Shown: piece after piece, positions 17,363-25,913 of the stretch
Layout of the letters: every line of letters starts with the position of its first letter
Numbering within the stretch: position 1 is the first letter of the stretch
NCBI GenBank assembly: GCA_030740795.1
Contig: JASLWO010000039.1
Coordinates: 1-64,000, forward strand
Reading direction: 5' to 3'
From: Acidimicrobiales bacterium
GTDB lineage: Bacteria; Actinomycetota; Acidimicrobiia; Acidimicrobiales; UBA8592
DNA length: 64,000 bases
The notes under the pieces: model-generated
Told to the model about the DNA's origin: nothing
Databases searched by the model: none
The model's input: only the letters and a program-made list of their open reading frames with translations
Program-made: the position numbers and the translations under genes

Positions 17363-17974
17363 ATGAACCCAATCCCCTTTGAATCAAATAGGGACGGCGC
17401 AAAAAGTTCCTTATCTACTCGCAGCAAAACCATTTCAAAAATTGTTTTAGCGGGGCTAGCCTTTTTGCTTATTCTTCTTTCATGTTCTTCAGAAGAGCAA
17501 GAAAGTACTGGGTTTGTTCCTGGGATTATCCCCGGGGCTCTAGCGAAAACTGGATCCGTGGATTCTCTTGTTCTTGAGGGGAAGATAGTTAATTTTCTAT
17601 ATGAACTTAGCTCCGAAGATTGTTTCAACGAATACAGGTTAGTGGATGACCGGACTGGGGATATAAGCGACTTAACGACAATTGTGGATTGTCGTAGGCC
17701 TCATGATGCTGAAATCTATGGCGAATACGTGCATCCTGCTGAAGCCGGTGAACCATTTCCGGGGAAAACTGAAATTGCGCGATGGGCCTCTATTCAGTGT
17801 TTTGAAGGATTTAAAGATTTTGTTGGGTCTGATTATGTTCTCTCCGATTTAGAAATTGGCTCGATACCTCCAGAACGCGAGGATTGGGAAATTGGACTGT
17901 ACCGGACGGCAGCGTGCTACGTGTATGCGCCTGGAAGCCAGTTATCTGGATCTATGAGGGGAAGTGGAATCTAG
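17363..17974 (+). CDS. Septum-formation-domain (PF13845-like) lipoprotein
   Basis: This secreted lipoprotein has a lipobox-like LILLSC after a hydrophobic core. Its mature part carries cysteines in SEDCFNEY, IVDCRRPHDAEIYG, SIQCFEGF and TAACYVY. The CxxPHDAEVYG-like block, the FPG segment and the closing LSGSMRG resemble the actinobacterial Septum_form domain, whose precise role is unclear. Four paired cysteines suggest two disulfides. The frame opens at 17333; ATG 17363 gives a signal peptide of more usual length. It lies between the sortase and a small membrane protein, consistent with a cell-envelope cluster. Confidence 0.7.
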   Translation: MNPIPFESNRDGAKSSLSTRSKTISKIVLAGLAFLLILLSCSSEEQESTGFVPGIIPGALAKTGSVDSLVLEGKIVNFLYELSSEDCFNEYRLVDDRTGDISDLTTIVDCRRPHDAEIYGEYVHPAEAGEPFPGKTEIARWASIQCFEGFKDFVGSDYVLSDLEIGSIPPEREDWEIGLYRTAACYVYAPGSQLSGSMRGSGI

Positions 17975-17976
17975 CT

Positions 17977-18261
17977 ATGAATAAAGACGTTTCAAGCGGA
18001 AACAAAACCGATTCCGATCTACGGGAACAAAGAAACCGAGTTTCAAAATTTGTTAAACTCGGGAAAAGAATAGGATATTCTCTTTGGCTAATAGCTATTT
18101 GTTTGTTCTTCGTTCTATTCTTTACAGATTTTGATGGACCCTTTGTCGTAGTATTGCTCACTTGCCTTATCTCAGGTTGTGTAGTGCTTCTACCATCTAT
18201 TGTTCTGTCGTACGCTGTGCGAGCTGCCGAACGGGAAGACCGTCAGGCTGAAACACACTGA
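17977..18261 (+). CDS. Small membrane protein of unknown function
   Basis: This 94-residue protein has a charged cytoplasmic N-terminus (about 1-33), two hydrophobic segments (about 36-54 and 59-82, joined by the short acidic FTDFDGPF turn) and a charged tail AEREDRQAETH. I do not recognise a family. ATG 17977 follows the preceding stop by 2 nt, arguing for co-translation with the septum-formation-like lipoprotein; a longer frame from 17884 overlaps that gene and is not preferred. Confidence 0.65.
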   Translation: MNKDVSSGNKTDSDLREQRNRVSKFVKLGKRIGYSLWLIAICLFFVLFFTDFDGPFVVVLLTCLISGCVVLLPSIVLSYAVRAAEREDRQAETH

Positions 18262-18299
18262 ACCTACTTCATGGTTTCTTAATCTCAGACAAACAGCGT

Positions 18300-18794
18300 T
18301 TAGGTTACTGGAGAGATATCAATTGGTGATTCGGGAATGTTTCCTTTGATAATCTCTGGGAGAAACTCTCGTAGCCTTTGAGGCAACGTTGCTTCTTCTG
18401 AGTCAAGCAGTTCGTCAATAGGCCACCATTTTCCATCTTCAAATGCTGCAGCCTCTAACGCTTCTAGCCCTTTGGGGTCCCATTCACCCGACGTTGACGA
18501 ATAGGCTATGTGAATTCTCTCATCAGATTTAAAATGGTACATAGCAAAATCGAACTCAACATATTGAGTCCATATACAAGGGCCAACTTTAACATCAGAA
18601 AATCCGCACTCTTCATACAGCTCTCTTCTGGCCGCATCTTCACTCTGCTCCCCTGGTTCCATCCCCCCACCAGGTATTTCCCACCATGTTCCATTCTCGG
18701 GCCTCATGGGATCCGAACCTTTCATTAGAAAAATCCGAGAAGAGGAATCAAGCACGACAACTCTTGCTGCAGGTCGGCGAAGGCTCCAGTTCAT
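18300..18794 (-). CDS. Nudix hydrolase
   Basis: This pyrophosphohydrolase acts on nucleoside diphosphates linked to another moiety. The Nudix box reads GGGMEPGEQSEDAARRELYEEC, split here as GGGMEPGEQ and RRELYEECGF, matching Gx5Ex7REUXEEXGU. The 164-residue length is typical, and the segment ENGTWWEIPGG precedes the box. Substrate cannot be inferred. Its ATG overlaps the stop of the acyl-CoA dehydrogenase gene, so the two are likely co-translated. Confidence 0.9.
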   Translation of the reverse strand: MNWSLRRPAARVVVLDSSSRIFLMKGSDPMRPENGTWWEIPGGGMEPGEQSEDAARRELYEECGFSDVKVGPCIWTQYVEFDFAMYHFKSDERIHIAYSSTSGEWDPKGLEALEAAAFEDGKWWPIDELLDSEEATLPQRLREFLPEIIKGNIPESPIDISPVT

Positions 18795-20047
18795 TAGTTT
18801 TTCGGTAGTTCTACGAAGGGAGTTTCTTTTGGGTGACCTGGTTCTTTAGGTAAGCCAAGAATCCGTTCTCCAATAATGTTTCGCTGGACTTGGTCGGTTC
18901 CACCATAAATTGATGGAGCTGGGGAGAATACCGTGACTTCATGGACCCAATCCCCATGAGCCACCTCTTGACCTGCCAACATGCCATCCGGTCCTATCAC
19001 CATATTCCCGACTTCTCGGAATTGACGGTACAACTCACTCATCATTAGTTTCCCGATATTTCCTTCCGCTCCGGTTTTGTCTGCGCTTGTTTTAGCTCGA
19101 ACCATGTTTAACCGATTCACTTCAACCAGTGAATGTAATTTCATCATTTCGTCGCGAATGACTGGGTTTTTGTCTTTCCCAAGTTTTTTTGAAAGCTCTA
19201 GCAATTGATCAAATAATCGAGAACCAATGGCGACCGATCCTCCGCCGCCACTTCGGCGACTGGCCGAAACCAGATCTCCGACTCTCCTATCTAATTGGCC
19301 GGCAATAGATCCAGCAACAGCAGTAGGAACAGGAATAACTCCGCTACCTAAATGGGATCGTTCAAACATGAGGGTGGCATTAGCTACCCGCCACCCATTT
19401 GATTTCCCTCCGATGATGGAGTCATTAGCAACTCTCCCATCCGTTATGAACACTTCATTGAACAGAGCTCTTCCCGTCATTTCGGTAAGTGGTCGTACTT
19501 CTACGTTTTTCTGTTTCATATTGAATGCAAAATATGAGATTCCTTGATGTTTCGGTAGGTCTGGGTCGGTGCGGGCGATAAGCATTCCCATATCTGCTAT
19601 TTGACCTCCGGATGTCCATACTTTTTGACCATTAATTATCCATTCATCTCCGTCCCGTTCGGCCTTGCATTGCAGTCCCGCTAAGTCTGAACCTGCTCCT
19701 GGTTCTGAGAAAAGCTGGCACCATGCATGTTCCCCGTTCAAAATTTTTGGTACGAACTCTTCTATTTGTTCCTCAGTCCCGTGTGCGGCAATCGTTGGGG
19801 CGGCCAACATCATGCCTAACCCGGTTGGTGGACCTAGTACGTTTTTCTCTGCGATAACGCTTAAGACAACGTGGCTCAATGTCCGATTCCAGCCTCTACC
19901 TCCAGCTTCTACGGGAAGCATAGTGTGAGCGAAACGGGCATCTGCCAACATCTGCCACCACTTGCCAACAGTTTGGTCGGGGTCCCAGTTGTCATCAATC
20001 CAGTTCGTGATTTCAGCTCTTACTTCCGCTTCGCTAATTTCGCTCAT
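18794..20047 (-). CDS. Acyl-CoA dehydrogenase family protein
   Basis: This FAD enzyme introduces a double bond into acyl-CoA thioesters and passes electrons to ETF. The 417-residue product has the N-terminal helical domain, the FAD-binding CQLFSEPGAGSDLAGLQ and WIINGQKVWTSGG region, and a C-terminal helical domain with YGGTDQVQRNIIGERILGLP. The start is ATG 20047; an in-frame extension to 20125 would run across a perfect palindrome likely to be an operator, so it is rejected. The substrate chain class is not clear, though the divergent N-terminus and length resemble actinobacterial FadE-type enzymes. Confidence 0.92.
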   Translation of the reverse strand: MSEISEAEVRAEITNWIDDNWDPDQTVGKWWQMLADARFAHTMLPVEAGGRGWNRTLSHVVLSVIAEKNVLGPPTGLGMMLAAPTIAAHGTEEQIEEFVPKILNGEHAWCQLFSEPGAGSDLAGLQCKAERDGDEWIINGQKVWTSGGQIADMGMLIARTDPDLPKHQGISYFAFNMKQKNVEVRPLTEMTGRALFNEVFITDGRVANDSIIGGKSNGWRVANATLMFERSHLGSGVIPVPTAVAGSIAGQLDRRVGDLVSASRRSGGGGSVAIGSRLFDQLLELSKKLGKDKNPVIRDEMMKLHSLVEVNRLNMVRAKTSADKTGAEGNIGKLMMSELYRQFREVGNMVIGPDGMLAGQEVAHGDWVHEVTVFSPAPSIYGGTDQVQRNIIGERILGLPKEPGHPKETPFVELPKN

Positions 20048-20080
20048 AGTGTTTGCTCCGTCTGATACCAGTGCCATACA

Positions 20081-20103
20081 TGATAGTGATACTATCACTA
20101 TCA
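20081..20103. promoter_or_regulatory. Perfect 23-bp palindrome upstream of the acyl-CoA dehydrogenase gene
   Basis: The arm TGATAGTGATA is followed by one central base and its exact complement, giving 11-bp perfect arms. It lies 34-56 nt before the ATG at 20047, where a promoter is expected. Length and symmetry suit a TetR-type dimer operator. No TetR gene is adjacent, so the regulator is unknown. Confidence 0.6.
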
Positions 20104-20228
20104 GAATAGCCTGCAAGTATTGCATTCAAAACGCTGGTGAAAATCAGAACTTCCGTACTTGATGTTCTTAGGTAACCTATCCTAGCGTCAGAGAAACTTT
20201 TTATTATAAATTGCGACGAGTGAAATAC

Positions 20229-21026
20229 TTACTGCCGTTTAGGTATGACACTTATCATTGAGCCTTCTTTTTGAATTGAAACATGCGCTCCATAGATATT
20301 TTTAAGTGTTTCTTCTGTAATGATCTTGCTTGGAGCGCCGAAGTCGGCAATTCTCCCTTCAACGAGAAGTGCCATCGAAGTTCCGTACTGAGATGCGAGA
20401 GTTAGATCATGAAATGCGCTGAGGATTGTGATGCCAAGGTTTCGCCTTTGTCGGTCTACTAGTTCCAAGACTTCTTGCTGATGCCCTAGATCCAAAGCCG
20501 TTGTCGGTTCATCTAGAAGCAATATTTTAGGCTGCTGGACCAGAGCGCGCGCAATAATAACTCGTTGTCGCTCCCCACCTGACATTTCTGTAACGTGCCG
20601 ATCAGATACGCTTATCAGGTCCAAATCAGATAGCACCGACCTTGCTAGATTTATGTCTTCATTTGTTGGTTGGAATCCTCGTCCAAGGTATGGGGTCCGC
20701 CCAAGAAGAACATAGTCAATGACCTTCACGAGTGGAGGAACTACTGGAATTTGAGGAACAATTGAGATGATACTTGCGCGCATTCTCGGAGGTAGTTCCT
20801 TAAGGTTCTCGCCTTCGAATGTGAAACCCCCTGTAGCTTTTACAAGACCTGCTACTGCACGCAAAATACTTGATTTTCCTGATCCATTGGGCCCGATTAT
20901 GGATAACCATTCTCCTTTCTCCACAAAAATTGATACTGAATCAACAACTGTTTTTCCTCCAAGTTTCACTGAAATTTTTTTAAGGTTGAGCCCTTGTGAA
21001 GCCTGAGCGGTATTAAATAATTCCAT
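20229..21026 (-). CDS. btuD: Cobalamin ABC transporter ATP-binding protein
   Basis: This is the cytoplasmic ATPase of a metal-chelate type importer. It has Walker A GPNGSGKSSILRA, the Q-loop region IVPQIPVVPP, signature MSGGERQRVIIARAL and Walker B LLLDEPTTALD, then the switch histidine in LSAFHDLTLA. ATG 21026 has GGAG 5 nt upstream and is preferred to 21047. By sequence alone it could serve siderophore, heme or B12 uptake. The operon is headed by a cobalamin riboswitch, so B12 is the best assignment. The start overlaps the end of btuC. Confidence 0.88.
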   Translation of the reverse strand: MELFNTAQASQGLNLKKISVKLGGKTVVDSVSIFVEKGEWLSIIGPNGSGKSSILRAVAGLVKATGGFTFEGENLKELPPRMRASIISIVPQIPVVPPLVKVIDYVLLGRTPYLGRGFQPTNEDINLARSVLSDLDLISVSDRHVTEMSGGERQRVIIARALVQQPKILLLDEPTTALDLGHQQEVLELVDRQRRNLGITILSAFHDLTLASQYGTSMALLVEGRIADFGAPSKIITEETLKNIYGAHVSIQKEGSMISVIPKRQ

Positions 21027-22095
21027 CTGATCTCCTTCTGAGAACAAATAGGAAGAAGGGAGCTCCGAAAAAAGCGGTAACGACCCCTATTGGCAACTCT
21101 GCTGGTGATTGCAGTGTTCTTGCCAACAGGTCCGTTAATACTAAAAAAGCCGCTCCTATAAATAAAGACAATGGGATTACTAGACGGTTTGATGCCCCTA
21201 CGACCATTCGGACGGCATGGGGAACGATGATGCCCACAAATGCTATAAGACCACTCACAGCAACTGCTGAAGCTGCGGCTAGGGAAGCTGCTGCTATGAC
21301 CATCCAGCGAACACGTTCTGGGCGTAACCCTAAAGATAACGCCTCTTCTTCCCCAACGGCGAGAACATCAAGCGCTCCGCGCATAGCCAACATAATCGTT
21401 ACGGAAATAACTGCGTATGGAAGTATCATTATGACCTCATCCCATCCGCTGGTACTGAGACGTCCAAGTATCCAACTGTAAACTTGTCTGAGAGTCGCAG
21501 ATTCTCTCTGCTGAATATACGTCTGGATAGCCGTAAACAGAGACGCAACAGCGACTCCCGCTAAGAGGAGAGTTACTGTACTCGTTGATTTTCCTACAGC
21601 TCCGCCAACAAGAAGCGTGATCCCGACCGCAACAGCTGAGCCTATGAAAGCTGCTATGGGTAGAGCATCAAACATGCCTTCTCCATTCGTAGCTCCTGAG
21701 GCAATGGCGATAGTTGCCCCAAGACCAGCTCCAGCTGCAACTCCTAGCAGGTACGGGTCCGCTAGCGGATTTCGAAAAATACCTTGGTATGAAGCTCCAG
21801 CTACTGCGAGAAGTCCACCGACTAGAAGCCCGAGAACTATTCTGGGCAACCGGACGTCCCAAATGATCGCTGCTTCTACCTTTGATAATCCCGAATCGAT
21901 TGTTACCCCTGGGAAATGGTCAAGAATTTCTAAAAAAATTTGATCTGGTCTTATAGATACTGGACCAAGGACAAGACTTAGTAAGGCTGAAACGAAAAGT
22001 ATCAAGGAAGCGACTGTGAGCAACTTGCCCGTGAGTCGCGCTGGGCTTCCCCCCTCCTGTAAGTGTTGATCAGTCAATTTGTTCCATCGCATCAA
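21013..22095 (-). CDS. btuC: Cobalamin ABC transporter permease (FecCD/BtuC family)
   Basis: This is a polytopic membrane subunit of 360 residues with about ten hydrophobic spans. FecCD-family landmarks are IIWDVRLPRIVLGLLVGG, GASYQGIFRNPLADPYLLG and the coupling segment GLIAFVGIIVPHAVRMVVG near residue 270. It starts within the 3' end of btuF (26-nt overlap) and ends within the start of btuD (14-nt overlap), a tightly coupled three-gene unit. Substrate assignment depends on the upstream riboswitch. Confidence 0.9.
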   Translation of the reverse strand: MMRWNKLTDQHLQEGGSPARLTGKLLTVASLILFVSALLSLVLGPVSIRPDQIFLEILDHFPGVTIDSGLSKVEAAIIWDVRLPRIVLGLLVGGLLAVAGASYQGIFRNPLADPYLLGVAAGAGLGATIAIASGATNGEGMFDALPIAAFIGSAVAVGITLLVGGAVGKSTSTVTLLLAGVAVASLFTAIQTYIQQRESATLRQVYSWILGRLSTSGWDEVIMILPYAVISVTIMLAMRGALDVLAVGEEEALSLGLRPERVRWMVIAAASLAAASAVAVSGLIAFVGIIVPHAVRMVVGASNRLVIPLSLFIGAAFLVLTDLLARTLQSPAELPIGVVTAFFGAPFFLFVLRRRSDGII

Positions 22096-23038
22096 CTATC
22101 TCCTCAAAGAATTGGATTATCCGTGGACCCCACCTTGAAGCAATGTCATCATCGAGTTCTATCACTTTCTGGTTCTCTACAGCGGATAGCGCTCTCCAGC
22201 CATTTCTTTGCTTAACCGTTTCTAAACTTTGGGCACAGCACTTTGTGTCTGCGAGAAAAATAAGATCTGGGTTTTGTGAAAGTATATATTCTTCCGATAA
22301 TTGCGGATACCCCGATCCTGCGGAATCTGCGGCATCTGCAATATTTTCTAATCCAAGCGTCGCGTAGATCTGACCAATAAAAGTCATTGAGGTTACCGAA
22401 AAATAGCTTTGGTCTAGTTCATGATAGAAACTTAACGAACCATGGCTGCTAGCACGTACTATTAATTGATCTACCCTTTCCTGCATTATTTGTATGATTG
22501 ATTGAGCTGATTCAGTGTTCCCAGTCACTAGTCCTAATTGTGAAATTTGTTGATAAGTGTCTTCAAGGGTAAGTGGAGCTAATTGTGGAAGCGATGGGAT
22601 TCCTACGTTCGCCAGTCCCTTCTCAATGTCTTCAGGTAAATACGAATGGACGACTAAGTCGGGTTCTAAGGCGATGATCGATTCAAGATTAGGCGTGTAG
22701 CCAGAGATACCCGACATAGGAGCTTCTGGAGGGTAATTTGATTGCTCATCCACGGCGGCGACTTGATCTCCGGCGCCTATGGCAAAGAGAATTTCAGTGG
22801 CGCTGGGTGACAGTGACAAAATTCTAGTTGGTTTCGCTTCAACTATGATCTCGTTTTCACCAATTTCCAATGTTAAAGGGAAGTTCCCTTCTGTGCCAGA
22901 AAATGCTTGTTCGCTCGTTTCGGTATTTGCACGTTCGTCACTTGCTTTAACCTCAGACAAAGCTCTTGAACATCCAATTGCTGAACATGACAGCACCAGA
23001 ATCCCTAACAAAGGAATGAGCTTGCCTGTTTTTTTCAT
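22070..23038 (-). CDS. btuF: Cobalamin-binding lipoprotein (BtuF-like)
   Basis: This is the solute-binding subunit of a B12-type importer, anchored as a lipoprotein: the signal peptide ends LVLSCSAIGC, with Cys 23 as the likely lipidation site. The mature protein has the two-lobe periplasmic-binding fold (PF01497) with RILSLSPSATEILFAIGAGD, SGYTPNLESIIALEPDLVV and the second-lobe SEEYILSQNPDLIFL. It is 322 residues long. Translation starts in a GGGTACCCA context immediately after a riboswitch leader, so B12 probably controls access to the ribosome binding site. Confidence 0.9.
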   Translation of the reverse strand: MKKTGKLIPLLGILVLSCSAIGCSRALSEVKASDERANTETSEQAFSGTEGNFPLTLEIGENEIIVEAKPTRILSLSPSATEILFAIGAGDQVAAVDEQSNYPPEAPMSGISGYTPNLESIIALEPDLVVHSYLPEDIEKGLANVGIPSLPQLAPLTLEDTYQQISQLGLVTGNTESAQSIIQIMQERVDQLIVRASSHGSLSFYHELDQSYFSVTSMTFIGQIYATLGLENIADAADSAGSGYPQLSEEYILSQNPDLIFLADTKCCAQSLETVKQRNGWRALSAVENQKVIELDDDIASRWGPRIIQFFEEIVDAMEQID

Positions 23039-23039
23039 T

Positions 23040-23076
23040 GGGTACCCTTTCCCGAGCGACTGTCAACTGGGTACCC
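23040..23076 (-). promoter_or_regulatory. Repeated GGGTACCC blocks at the btuF start (likely expression platform)
   Basis: The self-complementary octamer GGGTACCC occurs at 23069-23076 and again at 23040-23047, ending two bases before the btuF ATG. The downstream copy includes the AAAGGG ribosome binding site. The copies can pair with each other, or each can fold on itself or dimerise, giving alternative states that hide or expose the start. Pairing is seen in the sequence; the switching role is inferred from the adjoining riboswitch. Confidence 0.55.
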
Positions 23077-23084
23077 AGCAACGA

Positions 23085-23215
23085 ACTTGTCCTAACCTCG
23101 AGAATGTTCGTTTTGTCGAGGACTCGACCGGACTCGTTCCTTGCTTTCGCTTAGACTTTACCGTTGCGGGACAGTGCCGGAAATAAACCGGACTTCGGAA
23201 CCGCGACAAATAATT
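23085..23215 (-). ncRNA. Cobalamin riboswitch
   Basis: On the minus strand the leader of btuF contains GCACTGTCCCGCAACGGTAA (about 23158-23177), which matches the most conserved core of cobalamin riboswitches (CUGUCCCGCAACNGU). It is preceded by GTCCGGTTTATTTCCGGCAC, the usual adjacent helix, and followed by GAACGAGTCCGGTCGAG, corresponding to the B12-box side. The element fills the gap between aapP and btuF. Ends are approximate. Cobalamin binding would repress btuFCD; with GGGTACCC blocks at the start codon, control is more likely translational than by termination. Confidence 0.85.
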
Positions 23216-23283
23216 ATTTTATTTTCAGAGCCTTAGTGTAGCTCGCTGCACTGCCCCTCGCATTATTTATATAGTGTTTCTAC

Positions 23284-24042
23284 TTAGAGAATCTGGCTGA
23301 GGAAAAGCTTTGTTCGGTCTTCTGTAGGGTTGGTGAAGAAGTGCTCTGGAGTCCCGGACTCTACTATTTCACCCGACTCCATGAAAATAATTCTGTCTGC
23401 TACTTCACGGGCGAACCCCATTTCATGCGTCACTACCATCATCGTCATTCCTCCATGAGCTAGATCTTTCATGACATCCAGCACTTCTTTAATCATCTCT
23501 GGGTCAAGGGCTGATGTAGGTTCGTCAAATAACATGATTCGTGGTTCCATAGCAAGAGCTCTCGCTATGGCGACTCTTTGTTGCTGACCTCCTGATAGTT
23601 GTCCTGGGTATTTCGCAGCCTGTTCCGGAATCCCTACCATTTCTAATAATTCTTCAGCTTTTTTCTCTGCGGCTGCCTTTGGCATTTTACGAACCCATTT
23701 GGGAGCCAAAGTCACATTATCAAGAACGCTTATATGTGGAAAAAGATTGAATTGTTGGAAAACCATCCCCACTTCGGATCGTATCTTCTCAATATTTCTC
23801 AAATCATTCGTTAGCTCTACCCCGTCTACGATAATGGTTCCTTGTTGGTGGGCTTCAAGACGATTAATGCACCTGATCCAAGTTGATTTCCCAGATCCGG
23901 ACGGGCCTAGAACCACAACAACTTCTTGTTCAGCGATTGTTGCAGATACACCCTTCAGCGCTTGAAAGTCTCCGAACCATTTATCAACGTTTTCGCAAAC
24001 GATCATGTCCGACCGATTCTCATTTGTTGTTTCTGTGCTCAT
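23284..24042 (-). CDS. aapP: General amino-acid ABC transporter ATP-binding protein (AapP-like)
   Basis: This is the cytoplasmic ATPase of a polar amino-acid importer. The 252-residue product has Walker [15 protein letters not shown]-loop [11 protein letters not shown], signature [15 protein letters not shown], Walker [16 protein letters not shown] and switch His MVVTHEM. This is the GlnQ/AapP pattern. It is the last of four genes aapJ-Q-M-P on the minus strand, 52 nt after aapM. Confidence 0.92.
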   Translation of the reverse strand: MSTETTNENRSDMIVCENVDKWFGDFQALKGVSATIAEQEVVVVLGPSGSGKSTWIRCINRLEAHQQGTIIVDGVELTNDLRNIEKIRSEVGMVFQQFNLFPHISVLDNVTLAPKWVRKMPKAAAEKKAEELLEMVGIPEQAAKYPGQLSGGQQQRVAIARALAMEPRIMLFDEPTSALDPEMIKEVLDVMKDLAHGGMTMMVVTHEMGFAREVADRIIFMESGEIVESGTPEHFFTNPTEDRTKLFLSQIL

Positions 24043-24094
24043 AATGCACTACCTCTCTTTACTGCGCTTGCAGATACTCTAATGCTTCCATTGC

Positions 24095-25912
24095 TCATCG
24101 TTCACCTAGCCCAACACGTTCTTCGAGTCGTTGGCTGTACTTTGACATTGAAAATGCCACTATGAAGTAAATAACTGAGACAAGAAGTAAGCCTTCTCTC
24201 TTTACTCCGAGGAATTCTGTTTGGGCTGGAACGACGTTGTTTGCTATTCGAAGGATGTCGTATGCGCCAATGATAGCTACTAGGGAAGTTTCTTTGAACA
24301 CGCCGATTGCTTGCCCAACCAATGGAGGGATGGATACTCGAAGGGCTTGAGGGAGAACGATAAATCCTGTGCGTTGGCTGGTGGTTAAACCTATAGCGTC
24401 GGCTGCTTCATATTGTCCCCGCATAACTGATTGGAGGCCGCCGCGAACATTCTCAGCTAAGTAAGCGGCGCTGAACAGAGTGTAGCCAGTAACAATTGCA
24501 GCCAACTCTGCTATTTCCATGCCTTGAGGGAGGAAGAGCGGCAAAATATTTGAGAAGAAGAAGAGAATGGTGATGAGTGGGACTCCACGGATTGATTCGA
24601 TGTATCCGGTGCATAGCACTCGGGCAATCGGCATAGAGGATGTCCGTCCGAGGGCAAGAAGTACTCCCAGTGGGAAACTCAATAGAAGCGTAAGTACAGC
24701 CACAAATAGCGTCAGAGAAAATCCACCGAGATAAGTTGGGCCCTGAAGCTCAAGAGTTGAGGGTGAGTTGACCGCGGTGATCAACCAATGTGAAATGACT
24801 ATCAGCACTCCCCATCCTGTTACGAACTTGAGCCGCGTTCTCCGGTCAGCTGCAAAGTTCGGGGCAATCAATGCAGCGAGGGCTAGAAGGACAAAACTTA
24901 TACGAACTTTCTGCAACATTGGGTACCATCCAAAGAAAGCTGCTACCCAGTTAAATACTCCGAAGATGAGGAGAGCTATTGCGGTGAGTCTCCCTAGCTC
25001 CCCTAACGATGGTTTCGTTAGTAGATACAGGATTCCCCCACCTGCGAAAATGAAAAGGGCTGCTACAGGAACATCTGTTGAGATTACGTGCCCGTAATCA
25101 AAGTCAGGATCTCTAAGAACTATCCAGTTCAAAACGAACGGAGAAAGAAACCAGAGCCCCACGAGAAGAGCTTTAGCTTGACCGGTTGGAAGGTAGTCTC
25201 GCACCCGGATGATCACACAATACGAACACACGAGCAGTACCCACATGACCGTGAAGGGTAGTTTGGTGCTCATGGCTACTGTTCTTCCAGTTTCTGCTAC
25301 TAACTCACCGTTTGTGAACGCATAATGACCGAATGGAACAATCCACAAACTAAGGACGAGGGTTCCTAGGAAACCGAAGGAGAACCATACAGTTGGGATT
25401 GAGTCCAAGGTTCGGTTTTGGTTATTTTTAGTGCTCATCCACAGTCCGAAACCGAAAGTAAGGAAGAGAACTCCTGCGATAACCCATCCAAGTCGTGATG
25501 ATGGTGATATGGGTGCTAGTACTGCAAAAAGCATCAATCCGAATCCGATATTCATGGTCCAATTTGATATTTTCTTAATGGGCAACTGTCCCTTCGCATT
25601 CCAAATTGCTAGTGACAAACCAGTAAGAACCATGAGGCAACCAAGAGCAACCCAAACTCTGACAAATTGGTTGGCTGGGTAGCCTTGAGCCATGAGAAGG
25701 CGCATGTTTGTCGCGACGGCTTCCCATCTCCGCTCACCGCTAAGAATGAATCCTAGAAGACCTCGTATCGCGTATAGGGCAAAGACCCCGAAAACAATCG
25801 TAAGAATCGTGTTTGGTATATTTGAAAATAGATTTTTTCGAATCCATTCACCTGGTGAGCTACTAGCTACTTCGGGACGTTTACCAGTTTCCACTATGGT
25901 CGTTTCGCTCAT
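24095..25912 (-). CDS. aapM: General amino-acid ABC transporter permease AapM, N-terminally extended
   Basis: This is a membrane permease of the His/Glu/Gln/Arg family. The conserved domain lies in the last ~220 residues, with TLFVAVLTLLLSFPLGVLLAL, ESIRGVPLITILFF and the EAA loop YEAADAIGLTTSQRTGFIVL. At 605 residues it is far longer than rhizobial AapM (roughly 400). The extra N-terminal ~380 residues hold many hydrophobic segments, more than the short insert usual in Aap permeases. The gene starts 1 nt after aapQ ends. It is intact; the extension looks like real coding sequence. Confidence 0.88.
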   Translation of the reverse strand: MSETTIVETGKRPEVASSSPGEWIRKNLFSNIPNTILTIVFGVFALYAIRGLLGFILSGERRWEAVATNMRLLMAQGYPANQFVRVWVALGCLMVLTGLSLAIWNAKGQLPIKKISNWTMNIGFGLMLFAVLAPISPSSRLGWVIAGVLFLTFGFGLWMSTKNNQNRTLDSIPTVWFSFGFLGTLVLSLWIVPFGHYAFTNGELVAETGRTVAMSTKLPFTVMWVLLVCSYCVIIRVRDYLPTGQAKALLVGLWFLSPFVLNWIVLRDPDFDYGHVISTDVPVAALFIFAGGGILYLLTKPSLGELGRLTAIALLIFGVFNWVAAFFGWYPMLQKVRISFVLLALAALIAPNFAADRRTRLKFVTGWGVLIVISHWLITAVNSPSTLELQGPTYLGGFSLTLFVAVLTLLLSFPLGVLLALGRTSSMPIARVLCTGYIESIRGVPLITILFFFSNILPLFLPQGMEIAELAAIVTGYTLFSAAYLAENVRGGLQSVMRGQYEAADAIGLTTSQRTGFIVLPQALRVSIPPLVGQAIGVFKETSLVAIIGAYDILRIANNVVPAQTEFLGVKREGLLLVSVIYFIVAFSMSKYSQRLEERVGLGER

Positions 25913-25913
25913 G

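Noticed and set aside
20048-20125. N-terminal extension of the acyl-CoA dehydrogenase with a signal-peptide-like hydrophobic stretch
   Set aside because: The extension is translated through the 23-bp palindrome and promoter region, and the family starts at the downstream ATG 20047.
20229-23038. Assignment of the FecCD-type importer to siderophore or heme uptake
   Set aside because: A cobalamin riboswitch directly precedes the operon, which makes B12 the better substrate.
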